Of a DNA stretch of 64,000 bases, positions 24,146-34,118 are shown piece by piece. Under the pieces are notes generated by a model, which made no database searches, was not told the origin of the DNA, and saw only the letters and a list, made by a program, of their open reading frames with translations. Within the stretch, counting starts at the first letter, position 1, and each line of letters starts with the position of its first letter. This stretch comes from a virus: the IMG/VR virus record IMGVR_UViG_3300033149_002975, positions 1 to 64,000 of that record. The stretch is one strand, 5' to 3'. The position numbers and the translations under genes are program-made.

Positions 24146-25393
24146 TTATATCAATGATTTTTTGTAAACTTCAACTACAACGTGGATTTCAACACGATCA
24201 TCTTTATCAATTTTTGGGAAACTGCTACCGACAACTAATGTATCTGGTGCGCCGGGAATATAAAGCCCCAATTCATTTATATCATCTTGAATTTCCGATT
24301 TAGGGACTATAAATTCAAAAATTATCTTTTCATCAGTTATTGTTATGTTGTCAATATCACCTTCCAAAACTGTCGTTACATAAAAATCGGAATCCGAAAT
24401 ATCCTTACCACCATTACCCAATTTCCATTTCGTTATGCTGTTAATAAATCCTTCTTCCGATTCATCAAAATACGTTCCGTCATCAAAATCCCAAATTTCA
24501 GAACTGGTTTGGCCGTCAAAATATTTGGTACTGAATTGCCAGTCACTGAAAACTTTTGTATCTATGTCACCTGAAACTTTTATTTCATTACCAAATTCAT
24601 CCGTTTTTGGATTGAGCAATAACAAATAATGTGGAACGGTATGAACCGGTCTTGTCTCTTCAAGCTTTAAATATAAATTATCCAGATAACTGGTTAACCA
24701 CAGGTGATCACCAGCACCAAGTCCACCAGATTCGCCGGATTCATCGAATTCATAGACTTTATTCAATACTATTTCGATACCAAAATGTGGGCTTTTATAG
24801 TATGAAGAATCCAATCCCGGTGGATTTTCATTCTCATCACCGACAAACCAATCAACCATTTCAAAAGTTGAATAATCCTTTGTATACATATCGTATATAT
24901 TAACAGTAAATTGGTGGATTAAAGAAATTATACTGACGGATTTATACGTTCCTTTAACTTTATACCAATCAACGGCGTTTATTATGGTTTTTCTTAATTC
25001 TGCAACTGTTGTTGAATCCTCCGGCGGTAAACTAACACCAATTAGTGCGCCCAAATATTTTAAATATTTAATGGTGCCAACAGTTTTTACATTCAAAAGC
25101 TTTATAATATCTCTGACGTTTGAGAACCAATTACCGACTTGAATACCGGCTTCGTCCAAATAATCAATTAATATTTGTGATTTCCTAAATTTTTCCGGCA
25201 TCAACTTCAACAAATCAATGGCTGCCGTCGATAAAACCGAAATTTCAAAATCACAACCGACATCAAACTGCCTGTCAGCTAACGGTTTGCTCGTGTATTC
25301 AAAAGAATACGTAGAAATTTCGGATTTGGCATCAATCGATGCTTTATTCGATTCATCTAAATGGAAATTTTCATCAAGGTGCCAATTTGGCAT
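24146..25393 (-). CDS. Baseplate protein, P2 gpI-like
   Basis: The protein has 415 residues. Residues ~55-180 ('LLKLMPEKFRKSQILIDYLDEAGIQVGNW...KYLGALIGV...RKTIINAVDWYKVKGTYKSV') match phage tail protein I, which joins the baseplate wedge to the tail fibres. The C-terminal half is an extension with beta-rich segments not typical of gpI. It sits between the gp6/J-type wedge gene region and fibre genes, as in P2-like operons. Confidence 0.78.
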   Translation of the reverse strand: MPNWHLDENFHLDESNKASIDAKSEISTYSFEYTSKPLADRQFDVGCDFEISVLSTAAIDLLKLMPEKFRKSQILIDYLDEAGIQVGNWFSNVRDIIKLLNVKTVGTIKYLKYLGALIGVSLPPEDSTTVAELRKTIINAVDWYKVKGTYKSVSIISLIHQFTVNIYDMYTKDYSTFEMVDWFVGDENENPPGLDSSYYKSPHFGIEIVLNKVYEFDESGESGGLGAGDHLWLTSYLDNLYLKLEETRPVHTVPHYLLLLNPKTDEFGNEIKVSGDIDTKVFSDWQFSTKYFDGQTSSEIWDFDDGTYFDESEEGFINSITKWKLGNGGKDISDSDFYVTTVLEGDIDNITITDEKIIFEFIVPKSEIQDDINELGLYIPGAPDTLVVGSSFPKIDKDDRVEIHVVVEVYKKSLI

Positions 25394-26706
25394 TATGTAT
25401 CCTCCGCGTCTAAATCAAGAGGCATATTAAATATATTTCGTCTACGTATTGTATCGATATCGGCCCCACCGGCCTCACCCAAAACCATAACCTTTAATAT
25501 TATTGGATCGGATTCATCACTGTCATAATCATTGGTTACTACACACGTATAAGTACCGGCATCAGACATAACAACATCACTCAAATCCAATGTCGCGTTG
25601 GTTTCCCCTTCTATTTCCGCCGCATTTTTATACCACTGATAAGTAAATGGCTCTTCGCCTTCAGCAGCGACAAAAAATGAAACCTCGGACCATTCATAAA
25701 CAGAAGTATCGGACGATTGATCAGTTATATGTGGTGGACCAAAACCCCATACTTGAAAAATCAAATCCAAATCGGTATCATTGGACCACGAACCAATATA
25801 ATTTATCCAATTGCCACCTTCATAGGTAGAACCTCCGACATCTTCACCCCAAATAAGAATAGTACCATCTGTTATATCCCTTTTCACCCAAAAAGCATAT
25901 TTTGTTCCGCCGGTTAATTTAACAGGACTATTAAAATTAAATTCATATAACACACCTGAATCGGTAGTTATCCCTCTACTTGGAACTATGGAAGTAGCAA
26001 GGACATCACCCGTTGGCAATCCGGAACCATCAACAGCCGTTAAATAACCAAAAACATTTCCAAGAGCAGCTGAAGTTCCGGATCTTTGTAAACAAAGTTT
26101 AACACCAGAAGCGTAGAATGTAACATTAGGGGTAAATGTTTGGCCCCTATACCAAGCTGTGGTTATTTCAGCATTTGAATTTGGGGTTCCATCCAAATAT
26201 TCATATTTGGTAGAACCCGCAATTATATCATCGCCATACGTTTCAAACGGAGAATCAGTATAATCATCATATTTATACCACGTAGAACCATCATACCGCC
26301 CGGCAGTACCACCAGTATAATAATCGTAACTTGCGTCAGTACCCTTCCTGGCAATAATTCCGTATTCATCAGATGCTCTAATAACAATAGCATATACTTC
26401 GCCACCAACAAGTGGTACTGGGGAAGAAAAAGTAATTTCCCTTGATTCATACGATTCGGAGGGTAAAGAATCACCATCTGTTGTTCCAAGACATAATACA
26501 CTACCAGATGGATGTCCACCACTATAATCGGTAGATCTTATTTCAACCGTTATTTCGCCTGGATTGCCGCTCTTTTTAAGTGGCAAAACAACTGATGTTA
26601 AACTATAATTTTTACCGGCAGTAAATGTTTGGTACGCCCAATTTACATCCGAAAAATATGTCATATTATCGGGTTCAGTATTAACAAACGAATCTTGTAA
26701 TGACAC
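25393..26706 (-). CDS. Virion protein with two carbohydrate-binding-like domains and an Ig-like domain
   Basis: The protein has 437 residues with a GTG start at 26706. Two similar beta-sandwich domains (~1-150 and ~155-320) share 'YQTFTAGKNYSLTSVVLPLKK...' / 'GQTFTPNVTFYASGVKLCL'-type motifs and 'GG.(V/T)YA(I/F)'. Residues ~335-420 form an immunoglobulin-like domain with 'YQWYKNAAEIEGE' and 'DAGTYTCVVTN'. Ig-like domains on virions usually give weak binding to cell-surface glycans or mucus. It overlaps the gpI-like gene by one base. Confidence 0.7.
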   Translation of the reverse strand: MSLQDSFVNTEPDNMTYFSDVNWAYQTFTAGKNYSLTSVVLPLKKSGNPGEITVEIRSTDYSGGHPSGSVLCLGTTDGDSLPSESYESREITFSSPVPLVGGEVYAIVIRASDEYGIIARKGTDASYDYYTGGTAGRYDGSTWYKYDDYTDSPFETYGDDIIAGSTKYEYLDGTPNSNAEITTAWYRGQTFTPNVTFYASGVKLCLQRSGTSAALGNVFGYLTAVDGSGLPTGDVLATSIVPSRGITTDSGVLYEFNFNSPVKLTGGTKYAFWVKRDITDGTILIWGEDVGGSTYEGGNWINYIGSWSNDTDLDLIFQVWGFGPPHITDQSSDTSVYEWSEVSFFVAAEGEEPFTYQWYKNAAEIEGETNATLDLSDVVMSDAGTYTCVVTNDYDSDESDPIILKVMVLGEAGGADIDTIRRRNIFNMPLDLDAEDT

Positions 26707-26721
26707 GATTTAAACCCTCTA

Positions 26722-27222
26722 TTAACTAATTTTAGCTTTTAATTGAGCTATTACTGAATCACCAGACAATATTGTTCTTTGAATACCAAACGCCACGGCA
26801 CCAATTAGCGTTCCAACGGCGGTCAAAGAAGTACAAAGGAATGCACCGTCTATGGGTCCAATATTTCCACCAGAAGCGGTAAACGTTAGTTCTTTGGAAA
26901 CAACACGCCAGTCACTTGATTCATCTTGTTCTATCGTTGGCCAACCAACAATCGATCTTTCACATTTGATGCGCTCATATCCGTTACCGGACGGTTCTCC
27001 AGGGATGGTCGCAAGAATCGTTGACTTTGATACGGATCCCCTATAAAAACCAACGTAGAAATCGGTATCCGTCCAGTATGTTGAACTATTATCCCTGAAT
27101 ATCGTATCAACCAAAGCTTTTGCGCCTTCGTGTGTCAACAAATTTTTATGATTAAATCTCCAAATAATTTTACCATTTCTAATGTGTTTTATGTCCCAAT
27201 TACAGTTCCAATTACACAGCAT
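26722..27222 (-). CDS. Tail/baseplate-associated structural protein, unknown
   Basis: The protein has 166 residues and starts 'MLCNWNCNWDIKHIRNGKIIW'. Segment 'NLLTHEGAKALVDTIFRDN' recalls a family of small phage structural proteins found beside fibres. A glycine-rich hydrophobic stretch ('LIGAVAFGIQRTI') lies near the end. The assignment rests mainly on position between gp6/J and the Ig-domain protein. Confidence 0.5.
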   Translation of the reverse strand: MLCNWNCNWDIKHIRNGKIIWRFNHKNLLTHEGAKALVDTIFRDNSSTYWTDTDFYVGFYRGSVSKSTILATIPGEPSGNGYERIKCERSIVGWPTIEQDESSDWRVVSKELTFTASGGNIGPIDGAFLCTSLTAVGTLIGAVAFGIQRTILSGDSVIAQLKAKIS

Positions 27223-27250
27223 TTTGTTCTCCTAATTATACTTTTGAGTA

Positions 27251-28951
27251 TTATTCCATACTTATAGATTCAACATCTACGTCGTATAATTTTGCTATTT
27301 GATTAAAAGTCGTTACTATATTACCATCTTCATCCTGTTGATATCTGACATATATACTAGAAGTCGGGGACGGATTAATATCCAACAATATTTCACCGGT
27401 TTCGTAATCTATTGTTCCGGATATGGTATATGGATCAGACGCAGAAAATGTTCCGGTCCCATCACCATTGTCTGTATCGGTTAGTATATAAGAACCGTCA
27501 ACAAATAATCTTACCGTACCAGGTTTAATTGGTAATGCACCCAACACTATACCATAGTCATACGAAGAATTATAATCGTCATCCAATTCTTTTTTTATTT
27601 CTAAAACCATATTAACATAAGCTATATTTTCCAAATCGTCTATGGCCGCTATTATATTGCTGTATTTAATCATATCCCCCAATTTTGTGGTGTCCCCAAG
27701 TATAAATTGATTAGATACTGCTAATTCGGCATCATCTTGCGCATCCGACATAGAATACCCGGTTGAAACTTTTAAATTTAAAACTGCAATGATATCCAAT
27801 AACTCCGGTTCAACAAATTCATATTTTACGGTAATCATTGATTTATCATAAATATGATCGGAAAGTGCACTTTTGAATGTATCATCCGGCAAATCCCAAT
27901 TTTGAAGAATCACACACATTTTAACTTTATTAAGCATAGACTGAACAACCGAAACTCCATTAGCTAATGCTTCCTCGTTTTCTCCCCAAACATTGGCATC
28001 GGCAACACCCGGATAATTTTCCAAAATTGTGATAAAATCATCCCTTGATACGGCCCTATCGCCGGTTTTAAAAACCCTTGGTGCTTCATACCTTATTTCT
28101 TCTATATCTTCTTCGTCATCTCCACCTAAAAATGAAGAACTATTGGTAACTGTAACAGTAACTGGTGAACCGTCTTCATCGTATATCGTAGAATTTAAAT
28201 TTGTTATTAAACCGGTATTTGTTACATTTCCATCAAGACCTGCAGATTTTATATACGTTATAACTATCAGTGATCCGGATGTTGGGATTAAACCATTAAT
28301 GCCATCACCAAAAACTATTGATACATTTCCATCAATTTCGTCTATAACTTTATAATGCATTGAATCACTATCACTGTTTATAAATGAATCAACTTTTGTC
28401 CATAAATCCCCATCAATAACTACTCTTATTGAACTCTCCGAATTTTCAACTTCTTTGCTGTTTATCAGATACTCTTGATTGGTCGCACCATTTGATGAAA
28501 TTTCCAATTGTGCCAATTCTCCCTGAATGGAACTCACAATAACTGAAGTTTGTCCTTTTCCAATAACTGCATCTTCATTGGTTAAATACTCAACACCGGA
28601 TGCAGATTTACACGATGTATATTTTGGAATGTAAATATTTTTGTCAGACGGCGAAGCTATACTAAACGTTAAATTACCGGTAGCAGACGCTTTTCTTTTT
28701 GGTCTATATCCTATTAAAGCAACCAAATTCTTAACACTTGATAATAACTTAGCCGTTGGTAAATATGATTCCGTAGCCCTTCTTTCAGTATAATAATTTC
28801 CATTGGTTAATATAAATGCCAGCAATTCTATCAACGTTTCACCGGTCCCAGAAACACCAATGTCTTTCCAGGAATCACGAAGTTTCAACCTGTTTCTCAA
28901 ATCTAATACTATCGACTCGAAATCAACATTTGTATAATTAATTCCCGACAT
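27251..28951 (-). CDS. Baseplate wedge protein, J/gp6-like
   Basis: The protein has 566 residues. 'SGTGETLIELLAFILTNGNYYTERRATESYLPTA' near the start and 'RVFKTGDRAVSRDDFITILENYPGVADANVWG' in the middle are hallmark segments of the baseplate_J family. 'KVSTGYSMSDAQDDAELAVSNQF' matches its C-terminal part. It builds the wedge ring around the hub. The C-terminal ~90 residues ('GTVRLFVDGSYIL...') are an extra beta domain. It abuts the gp25-like gene, the standard gene order. Confidence 0.87.
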   Translation of the reverse strand: MSGINYTNVDFESIVLDLRNRLKLRDSWKDIGVSGTGETLIELLAFILTNGNYYTERRATESYLPTAKLLSSVKNLVALIGYRPKRKASATGNLTFSIASPSDKNIYIPKYTSCKSASGVEYLTNEDAVIGKGQTSVIVSSIQGELAQLEISSNGATNQEYLINSKEVENSESSIRVVIDGDLWTKVDSFINSDSDSMHYKVIDEIDGNVSIVFGDGINGLIPTSGSLIVITYIKSAGLDGNVTNTGLITNLNSTIYDEDGSPVTVTVTNSSSFLGGDDEEDIEEIRYEAPRVFKTGDRAVSRDDFITILENYPGVADANVWGENEEALANGVSVVQSMLNKVKMCVILQNWDLPDDTFKSALSDHIYDKSMITVKYEFVEPELLDIIAVLNLKVSTGYSMSDAQDDAELAVSNQFILGDTTKLGDMIKYSNIIAAIDDLENIAYVNMVLEIKKELDDDYNSSYDYGIVLGALPIKPGTVRLFVDGSYILTDTDNGDGTGTFSASDPYTISGTIDYETGEILLDINPSPTSSIYVRYQQDEDGNIVTTFNQIAKLYDVDVESISME

Positions 28952-29346
28952 TACGATTCTCCTTTTATATCTATTGTATGCTTATAAATCCCTTGGTGTC
29001 CCTTGATAATAAATGCAATTTCTATCGATACCGAATTCATATCTGGATCTGAATAAAAATTCAATTCATTTACTATTACCCTATTTTCCCATCTTTCTAT
29101 ATTCTTTTTTAACTGTCTTGATAAAAAGTTCATCATTGTGCTGTTTGTATTCTCAAAAAGCACAGTTTTAAGATTGGAACCAAATTCTGGACGCATAACA
29201 CGTTCACCAAAGGAAGTTCTAAGTATATTATCAATAGACGTTATTACCGAATCCACATTAATGGCTATTTTTATATCGCCAAGAGCATCAGCCGTTATCT
29301 CGTGATATATGTCCGACCAAATTTTTGTTATTCTTCTGTTATCCAT
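28951..29346 (-). CDS. Baseplate wedge protein, gp25/W-like
   Basis: The protein has about 131 residues. 'NILRTSFGERVMRPEFGSNLKTVLFEN' is the core signature of the GPW/gp25 family, which joins wedge and sheath at the baseplate. The ATG at 29346 follows the PAAR stop by two bases and gives the usual family length; a TTG at 29382 in the same frame would overlap the PAAR gene. Confidence 0.87.
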   Translation of the reverse strand: MDNRRITKIWSDIYHEITADALGDIKIAINVDSVITSIDNILRTSFGERVMRPEFGSNLKTVLFENTNSTMMNFLSRQLKKNIERWENRVIVNELNFYSDPDMNSVSIEIAFIIKGHQGIYKHTIDIKGES

Positions 29347-29347
29347 A

Positions 29348-29680
29348 TTATTCCACATAAACCGATCTATTTGGGGGATCAATTAATGCTCCACAACCAG
29401 CCATAGCACCCCTGGTCAATATTAATTTACCATTGTGAAAAGTTGATACAATAACAGCGGAAATTGGAGTAACTCCGTGTCCTTCAATTGGACAGGAATG
29501 TAAGGCGTCCTCAACTGCAACCAATTCACCGAACGCCTTTAGTGTTCCGTCCTGATTACTTGATATAATTACACCACCATGTGAACTTCTATCACCAACT
29601 ACCGCAATTTGTCGTTTGTTACCAGTTTTTATTATAAATCCGGTAGAACCAAATTCCGAACACCCAAAGCTGCCAAGCAT
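29348..29680 (-). CDS. PAAR-domain tail-spike tip protein
   Basis: The protein has 110 residues. 'IAVVGDRSSHGGVIISSNQDGTLKAFGELVAVEDALHSCPIEGHGVTPI' shows the PAAR pattern: the conserved GD..SHGG opening, then Cys/His residues that would bind the metal at the tip of the cone. It would sharpen the membrane-piercing spike formed by the gp5/V-like protein at 34119. It lies next to gp25, as in many contractile systems. Confidence 0.85.
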   Translation of the reverse strand: MLGSFGCSEFGSTGFIIKTGNKRQIAVVGDRSSHGGVIISSNQDGTLKAFGELVAVEDALHSCPIEGHGVTPISAVIVSTFHNGKLILTRGAMAGCGALIDPPNRSVYVE

Positions 29681-29706
29681 TTAATTCCTCATCTAAAATT
29701 TATTTT

Positions 29707-29880
29707 CTATTTGGATTCCCATTGATATCCACAAGTACTCCACTCTTCAATACATTGTTTCTCTATATGCATTGAATTCCCAATGATATCCACGGGTAGT
29801 GGATAAATAGCTGGAAAGTTACTTTTGAACTTCTCCGTCTCCGCCGCAGGTATTGTAATTGTAATTCTAATATCTTTCAT
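29707..29880 (-). CDS. Small protein, paralogue of the upstream gene
   Basis: The protein has 57 residues. The start is set at ATG 29880 because the sequence from there ('MKDIRITITIPAAETEKFKSNFPAIYPLP') aligns with the N-terminus of the 29901-30104 product; a TTG at 29904 is possible. It ends Trp- and Cys-containing ('STCGYQW'). Function unknown. Confidence 0.5.
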   Translation of the reverse strand: MKDIRITITIPAAETEKFKSNFPAIYPLPVDIIGNSMHIEKQCIEEWSTCGYQWESK

Positions 29881-29900
29881 AATTTTTAACTGTTTTTTCT

Positions 29901-30104
29901 TCAATATAATATATCTTCAGAAATAATTCCTTCCTTGATAATTTCCACTTTACCAGTTCTATAGGCATTTTTCAATTTGTGAATAATCCAAGATTTTACC
30001 CAATGTTCAAAAGACACGCTTTTCGGTTTTGGATACAATTTTAGAAATGCTTCTCTAAAATCGTCCACTTTCGAATCATTTAATTCTATTGTTATCTGTG
30101 CCAT
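29901..30104 (-). CDS. Small conserved-looking protein
   Basis: The protein has 67 residues, 'MAQITIELNDSKVDDFREAFLKLYPKP' then a basic helical C-terminus. It starts nine bases after the large fibre gene with a good GGAGAAAA site. The pair of paralogues may be fibre-assembly helpers, but this is only inferred from location. Confidence 0.5.
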   Translation of the reverse strand: MAQITIELNDSKVDDFREAFLKLYPKPKSVSFEHWVKSWIIHKLKNAYRTGKVEIIKEGIISEDILY

Positions 30105-30113
30105 TTTTTCTCC

Positions 30114-33100
30114 TTACGCCGCAATCGGCTCACCTAATTTATTAGAAGTAAAAGTCATACATATTCCGTGCAATTCGACAGTATCGCCATTGATTGTATC
30201 CGCCGCCAAGTCAGCCCTTCTTTTAATCCTCAAATGCAGGCAGACATCAGTTGCACTGGGGGCAGATATTGGAAATGTCGATAAGACAAATCCATTTGCC
30301 GTTGCGCTGGAAATCGAGACGTCTGCATCAGTACTGCTTAACAGGGTATCATCCGGCGCTGCCGGAGTTGTGTCCTCATTTACCGACCGCCACAGATATT
30401 CAATTTGCCACTCACAAAATTTTTCTGTTGTCGCCGAACTCCAACCTATCGTTATCGAAGGAGCTTCCGACCTGTCCATTTTATAAGGAATTCTCATATT
30501 GGCTACAATAGTATCATCAGTGGCATCTGAAAACTCCCATGCACCCGAATATCCGTGGTCAACAAAAGTAGCGGATTTTGTGGGCGGTGCTTTCATCCCT
30601 TCCGCCCCTATCCAAAGCGTGTTTGTCGTCCTCGCCGTGCCGTGCAGGGTTTGTATGCCATCGGTTGCGAATTGAGTGTAATTAGTAGTACTATCACCAA
30701 ATTTTGAAACGCTTCCTGTTACGTCTAAACCACCCTTGCATTGAGTTACTCCTGCCGCAGTAAGTCTAAATTTTTCAGTAAATGAACCGGCATTATTTGT
30801 ATAAATGAATAAATCTCCCTTTGCATTAACTGTTGAATCATCCGTTTTTTGTACAGCTATTTCAACGAGTCTTTTTTCTGATGACGATAAACTTGTGCAT
30901 ATAAAATCTATAATTCCAGGAAATGCACTATACCCCGTATCAGTATTACTTAGAATAAATTGTGCAACGGAAGTTCCTTCTTTATGAATTTGAAATCTTG
31001 TTGGAGATCCACCAACTCCACCACCAACAATACTTGAAATACCAATTCCTACGTTACAACCGGCCACCAACAATTCATCTGACGTATCATTGAAAGTTAT
31101 TAAGGGGCCTGCAGCTTGTCCTATTGTTGAACCGTCTGCTAATATTATATCATGGGCAGTTAAAGTTCCGTCTATCTCAACATTATAAAGAAAATGAGCC
31201 AATCCTGCTTTATCAATTCTTAATCGTTCAAGTATGGTTCCTGTTGAATTCGTTGTATAAAAAGAAAATCTTGATGGTACTCTTGCTAATCCTGTTGGGT
31301 CTCCATCACAAACTGCATTTAAAGAAGCCGAATTCTGAAAACCACCATTAACATAACCAGAAAATCCAAATACACCCAAATCATCACCAACTTGTACATT
31401 TAATTTTGAGGCAACAGTACCTCTTGACTTACCGAGACTCAAAACATTGGTATAAGTATCATTAGAAGAACGAGTAATTAAAAATACCTGATTTTCGGGA
31501 TTAAATCCGGATTCATTATGCACTTCAAGAAGATCAGTAAGCGTAATTCCGTTAGTAACTAATCTTCCTGCAATGTTGGTATTTCCATTCACATCCAAAA
31601 TTGCAGATGGTGATGTTGTTCCTATACCAACATTACCACCATTTGGATTTAATTGTATATTTCCGTATCCGGCGTCTATATGCCCGCTTCCTGTCACACC
31701 ACCACTTATAATCGCATCTTCACCTTTTTGTGCTTCAGTTGTAACTTCTTTAACAGATATGGTTTCAATTAAACACCCATTTCCGTTTGAATATATTATC
31801 AACTCATCTGTATTTGAAGCAGTTACATACCAAGTCTTTGTTCCGGAAGATGTCCAATTCTGGGATGTTTGCCCACCGAAAGTCGCGTAGGTTGTTCCAA
31901 CTGTTCCACTCATCTTTATTCTTATTCTATATTCTTTTGACACAGTTGGATTGAATGGAGTATCTTCGGTTAAGCTATCGTTTGACGTTCCCGTATGCTT
32001 CTTGGCAAGAACTGTTGGTGGACAAGTTGGAGGACAATTTGAATAATCCGTCCAGTTCGTCCCTGACCAATCACCATAACCACCAACATTTTCAGAACCA
32101 AGACTCTCATCCGCACCTTGTCCTGATGTAATGGTTATATCATTTTCTTGACTCGCCACAAAATCTATAGCTCCACCACTAACGTTTATCCCACCATTTA
32201 GATCTGTAGCACCGTCTACCCTAAAATCATCATCAACAGTTAGATTGTCCCGTATTATCACGTTTGTCCCAGAATTAATAGTGAAAGTATCCCCGTGTGT
32301 GTAAAGGTCCAGATTTCCAGTTGAACTATTAAAAAAGTAAGTAGCGTTGCTGTTATCATATTGGGCAAAATACAACCATTGATTTGTACCTTTGACATAC
32401 AAAAGTCCTCCCCCTAGAGCAAAAGCAGATGTAGTTGTTTCTGCCTCATCAGAGTACAAGAAGATAGTACCTATATCATCTGCTGCTGCCGTATTCTTAA
32501 ACTTAAAATGATAACCAGAAGCATCACCTATTTTTGTATCCCAGCCAAACGCCCCCTTTCCTGTGGTAATAAAATCACCACTGCCGGAAAAATCATTATT
32601 GCCAAAACTGTAATCTGCTTTATCATTGAAATCATTCCAATCAATAGAAGAAAGATACCCATCTGCTGCTGCACCGGCCTGTGAAATGGTTATAACATCC
32701 CCGGAATTTCTATAGAGTGGAGCGTCAAATGTTAGAACATCTTCTTTTGTATTAAGCACATTCTGTAAATCTGTTTGATCAGAAAGCGTGCCGGTTATAC
32801 TGCCCCAAACAGCACTTGTTGGTAAATCGAAGAAACCCTTGGTTCCACCACTGTCAGTACCATAGTATTTATTATTACCCGGTGCGTCAGAATCGTTGAC
32901 AAGATTAACAGTGTTTGTAGAACGAGAAAGCGAATGTTGAAAGGTTAGAGGGGTTTCATAATCAGTACCAGCAGAAGCTACACTAACTGCACCGTTATTA
33001 CCCTTTAGAATACCGGAAAGATTTCCGATTGTTACATTTCCAGCAGTTATCAGCCCTGTTGTTGTAAGATTATTATCAACAAGAGTTATTTCACCGGTGT

Positions 33101-34061
33101 AAGCGGTTATAATTAAGTCACTGTCAAGAATTGAAGATATTGTAATAGCTGATAAACTCTCTGAAGCTATTATACCTTGTGCGAAAACCGTATTAGCAGA
33201 TAAAGTACTGTTGATTGTAACAGTGCTTCCCTGCATACTAATTGTTGCGCTACCCCCGGCTGTCGTTGAAATTGTGTTACCATCCAACCGGATACTATCA
33301 ACATCAAGCCGAGCAAATGTCGGTGTCCCCGTGGTAGTTACATCTTGGTTTATGTATGTATGGCTTGCCCCGCTTTCAGATATATGTGCAAAAGCCAAAT
33401 CCCAGTTATCTGAGTTGTCCACTATCGCAGAATAATTACCAGCACCATCACATTTAATAATTCCATTAAGTGCATCTTCAGCTATCTTGTGTAAATAGGC
33501 TGAATTATAATTATTATGATCATATGTCAATTCGTGTGCATTTCTAGCCGTAGATCCCTTATCAATATTAATTAATGTTCTATCCGCGGATATGTCACCG
33601 CCACCGGATAAACCATCACCAGCAATAATTGAAACTAACGTATGATTTATGTGCTCATCGGCTAAAAAATTAATTAGTAAATCGTGATCAACTAAATCTG
33701 AGCCACCAATTTCATGTGTACTGGCGTGATTACCAATATTATGATTTATATCATCCAGTGATACCCCAGCGGTATAATGTAATCCACAACGACACCCAAT
33801 ATCGTGTGTAGTAGCTGCCGTATCTTCTTGTGCTCTTATTATATTATAAACATTTGGAACACCGGAATATATGGCGGTGACTATTTCGACATTTGGATCA
33901 TCTGCTGGGTCCGGATAATGAATGTGATCCCAAATAACCAATCTAAATTGTCCACTATCAGTCGGTAAAGTATGTCCAGAATTTACAGTTATCTGGGTGG
34001 ATGATTCAGTAATTCCGGAATTCAAATATCCTCTTGAAAAATTTTTTCTTAAAAAACTCAT
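30114..34061 (-). CDS. Large tail fibre / tail spike protein
   Basis: The protein has 1315 residues. The N-terminal ~200 residues probably attach to the virion ('HIGN...HEIGGSDLVDHDLL'). The shaft is rich in Gly/Asn/Thr beta repeats ('DVDSIRLDGNTISTT', 'DLNGGINVSGGAIDF'). 'GNVGIGTTSPSAILDVNGN' is the motif typical just before a C-terminal trimerisation region, and appears again in weaker form near residue 1000. No S74 chaperone catalytic motif is recognised. It is the likely receptor-binding fibre, preceded by the repeat copy 3 as its leader. Confidence 0.78.
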   Translation of the reverse strand: MSFLRKNFSRGYLNSGITESSTQITVNSGHTLPTDSGQFRLVIWDHIHYPDPADDPNVEIVTAIYSGVPNVYNIIRAQEDTAATTHDIGCRCGLHYTAGVSLDDINHNIGNHASTHEIGGSDLVDHDLLINFLADEHINHTLVSIIAGDGLSGGGDISADRTLINIDKGSTARNAHELTYDHNNYNSAYLHKIAEDALNGIIKCDGAGNYSAIVDNSDNWDLAFAHISESGASHTYINQDVTTTGTPTFARLDVDSIRLDGNTISTTAGGSATISMQGSTVTINSTLSANTVFAQGIIASESLSAITISSILDSDLIITAYTGEITLVDNNLTTTGLITAGNVTIGNLSGILKGNNGAVSVASAGTDYETPLTFQHSLSRSTNTVNLVNDSDAPGNNKYYGTDSGGTKGFFDLPTSAVWGSITGTLSDQTDLQNVLNTKEDVLTFDAPLYRNSGDVITISQAGAAADGYLSSIDWNDFNDKADYSFGNNDFSGSGDFITTGKGAFGWDTKIGDASGYHFKFKNTAAADDIGTIFLYSDEAETTTSAFALGGGLLYVKGTNQWLYFAQYDNSNATYFFNSSTGNLDLYTHGDTFTINSGTNVIIRDNLTVDDDFRVDGATDLNGGINVSGGAIDFVASQENDITITSGQGADESLGSENVGGYGDWSGTNWTDYSNCPPTCPPTVLAKKHTGTSNDSLTEDTPFNPTVSKEYRIRIKMSGTVGTTYATFGGQTSQNWTSSGTKTWYVTASNTDELIIYSNGNGCLIETISVKEVTTEAQKGEDAIISGGVTGSGHIDAGYGNIQLNPNGGNVGIGTTSPSAILDVNGNTNIAGRLVTNGITLTDLLEVHNESGFNPENQVFLITRSSNDTYTNVLSLGKSRGTVASKLNVQVGDDLGVFGFSGYVNGGFQNSASLNAVCDGDPTGLARVPSRFSFYTTNSTGTILERLRIDKAGLAHFLYNVEIDGTLTAHDIILADGSTIGQAAGPLITFNDTSDELLVAGCNVGIGISSIVGGGVGGSPTRFQIHKEGTSVAQFILSNTDTGYSAFPGIIDFICTSLSSSEKRLVEIAVQKTDDSTVNAKGDLFIYTNNAGSFTEKFRLTAAGVTQCKGGLDVTGSVSKFGDSTTNYTQFATDGIQTLHGTARTTNTLWIGAEGMKAPPTKSATFVDHGYSGAWEFSDATDDTIVANMRIPYKMDRSEAPSITIGWSSATTEKFCEWQIEYLWRSVNEDTTPAAPDDTLLSSTDADVSISSATANGFVLSTFPISAPSATDVCLHLRIKRRADLAADTINGDTVELHGICMTFTSNKLGEPIAA

Positions 34062-34064
34062 TTA

Positions 34065-34118
34065 CATTTCCCGAATACGTCCCAATGTATTTCCCATGAC
34101 TGGTGTTGTGTTGGGATA
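34065..34118 (+). repeat. Dispersed intergenic repeat, copy 3 (divergent)
   Basis: It keeps the order of elements in copies 1 and 2: ATTTCC, then TATTTCCCA, a hairpin (TCCCA...TGGGA, 34092-34116), then GATAC. It fills the whole gap between the gp5-like stop (TAG at 34119-34121) and the fibre ATG at 34061. The hairpin arms have changed together relative to copies 1/2, which suggests the structure is selected. Confidence 0.65.

Noticed and set aside
29348-29382. TTG start giving the gp25-like protein 12 more residues
   Set aside because: It would overlap the PAAR gene without a ribosome site; ATG 29346 gives the usual family start and spacing.
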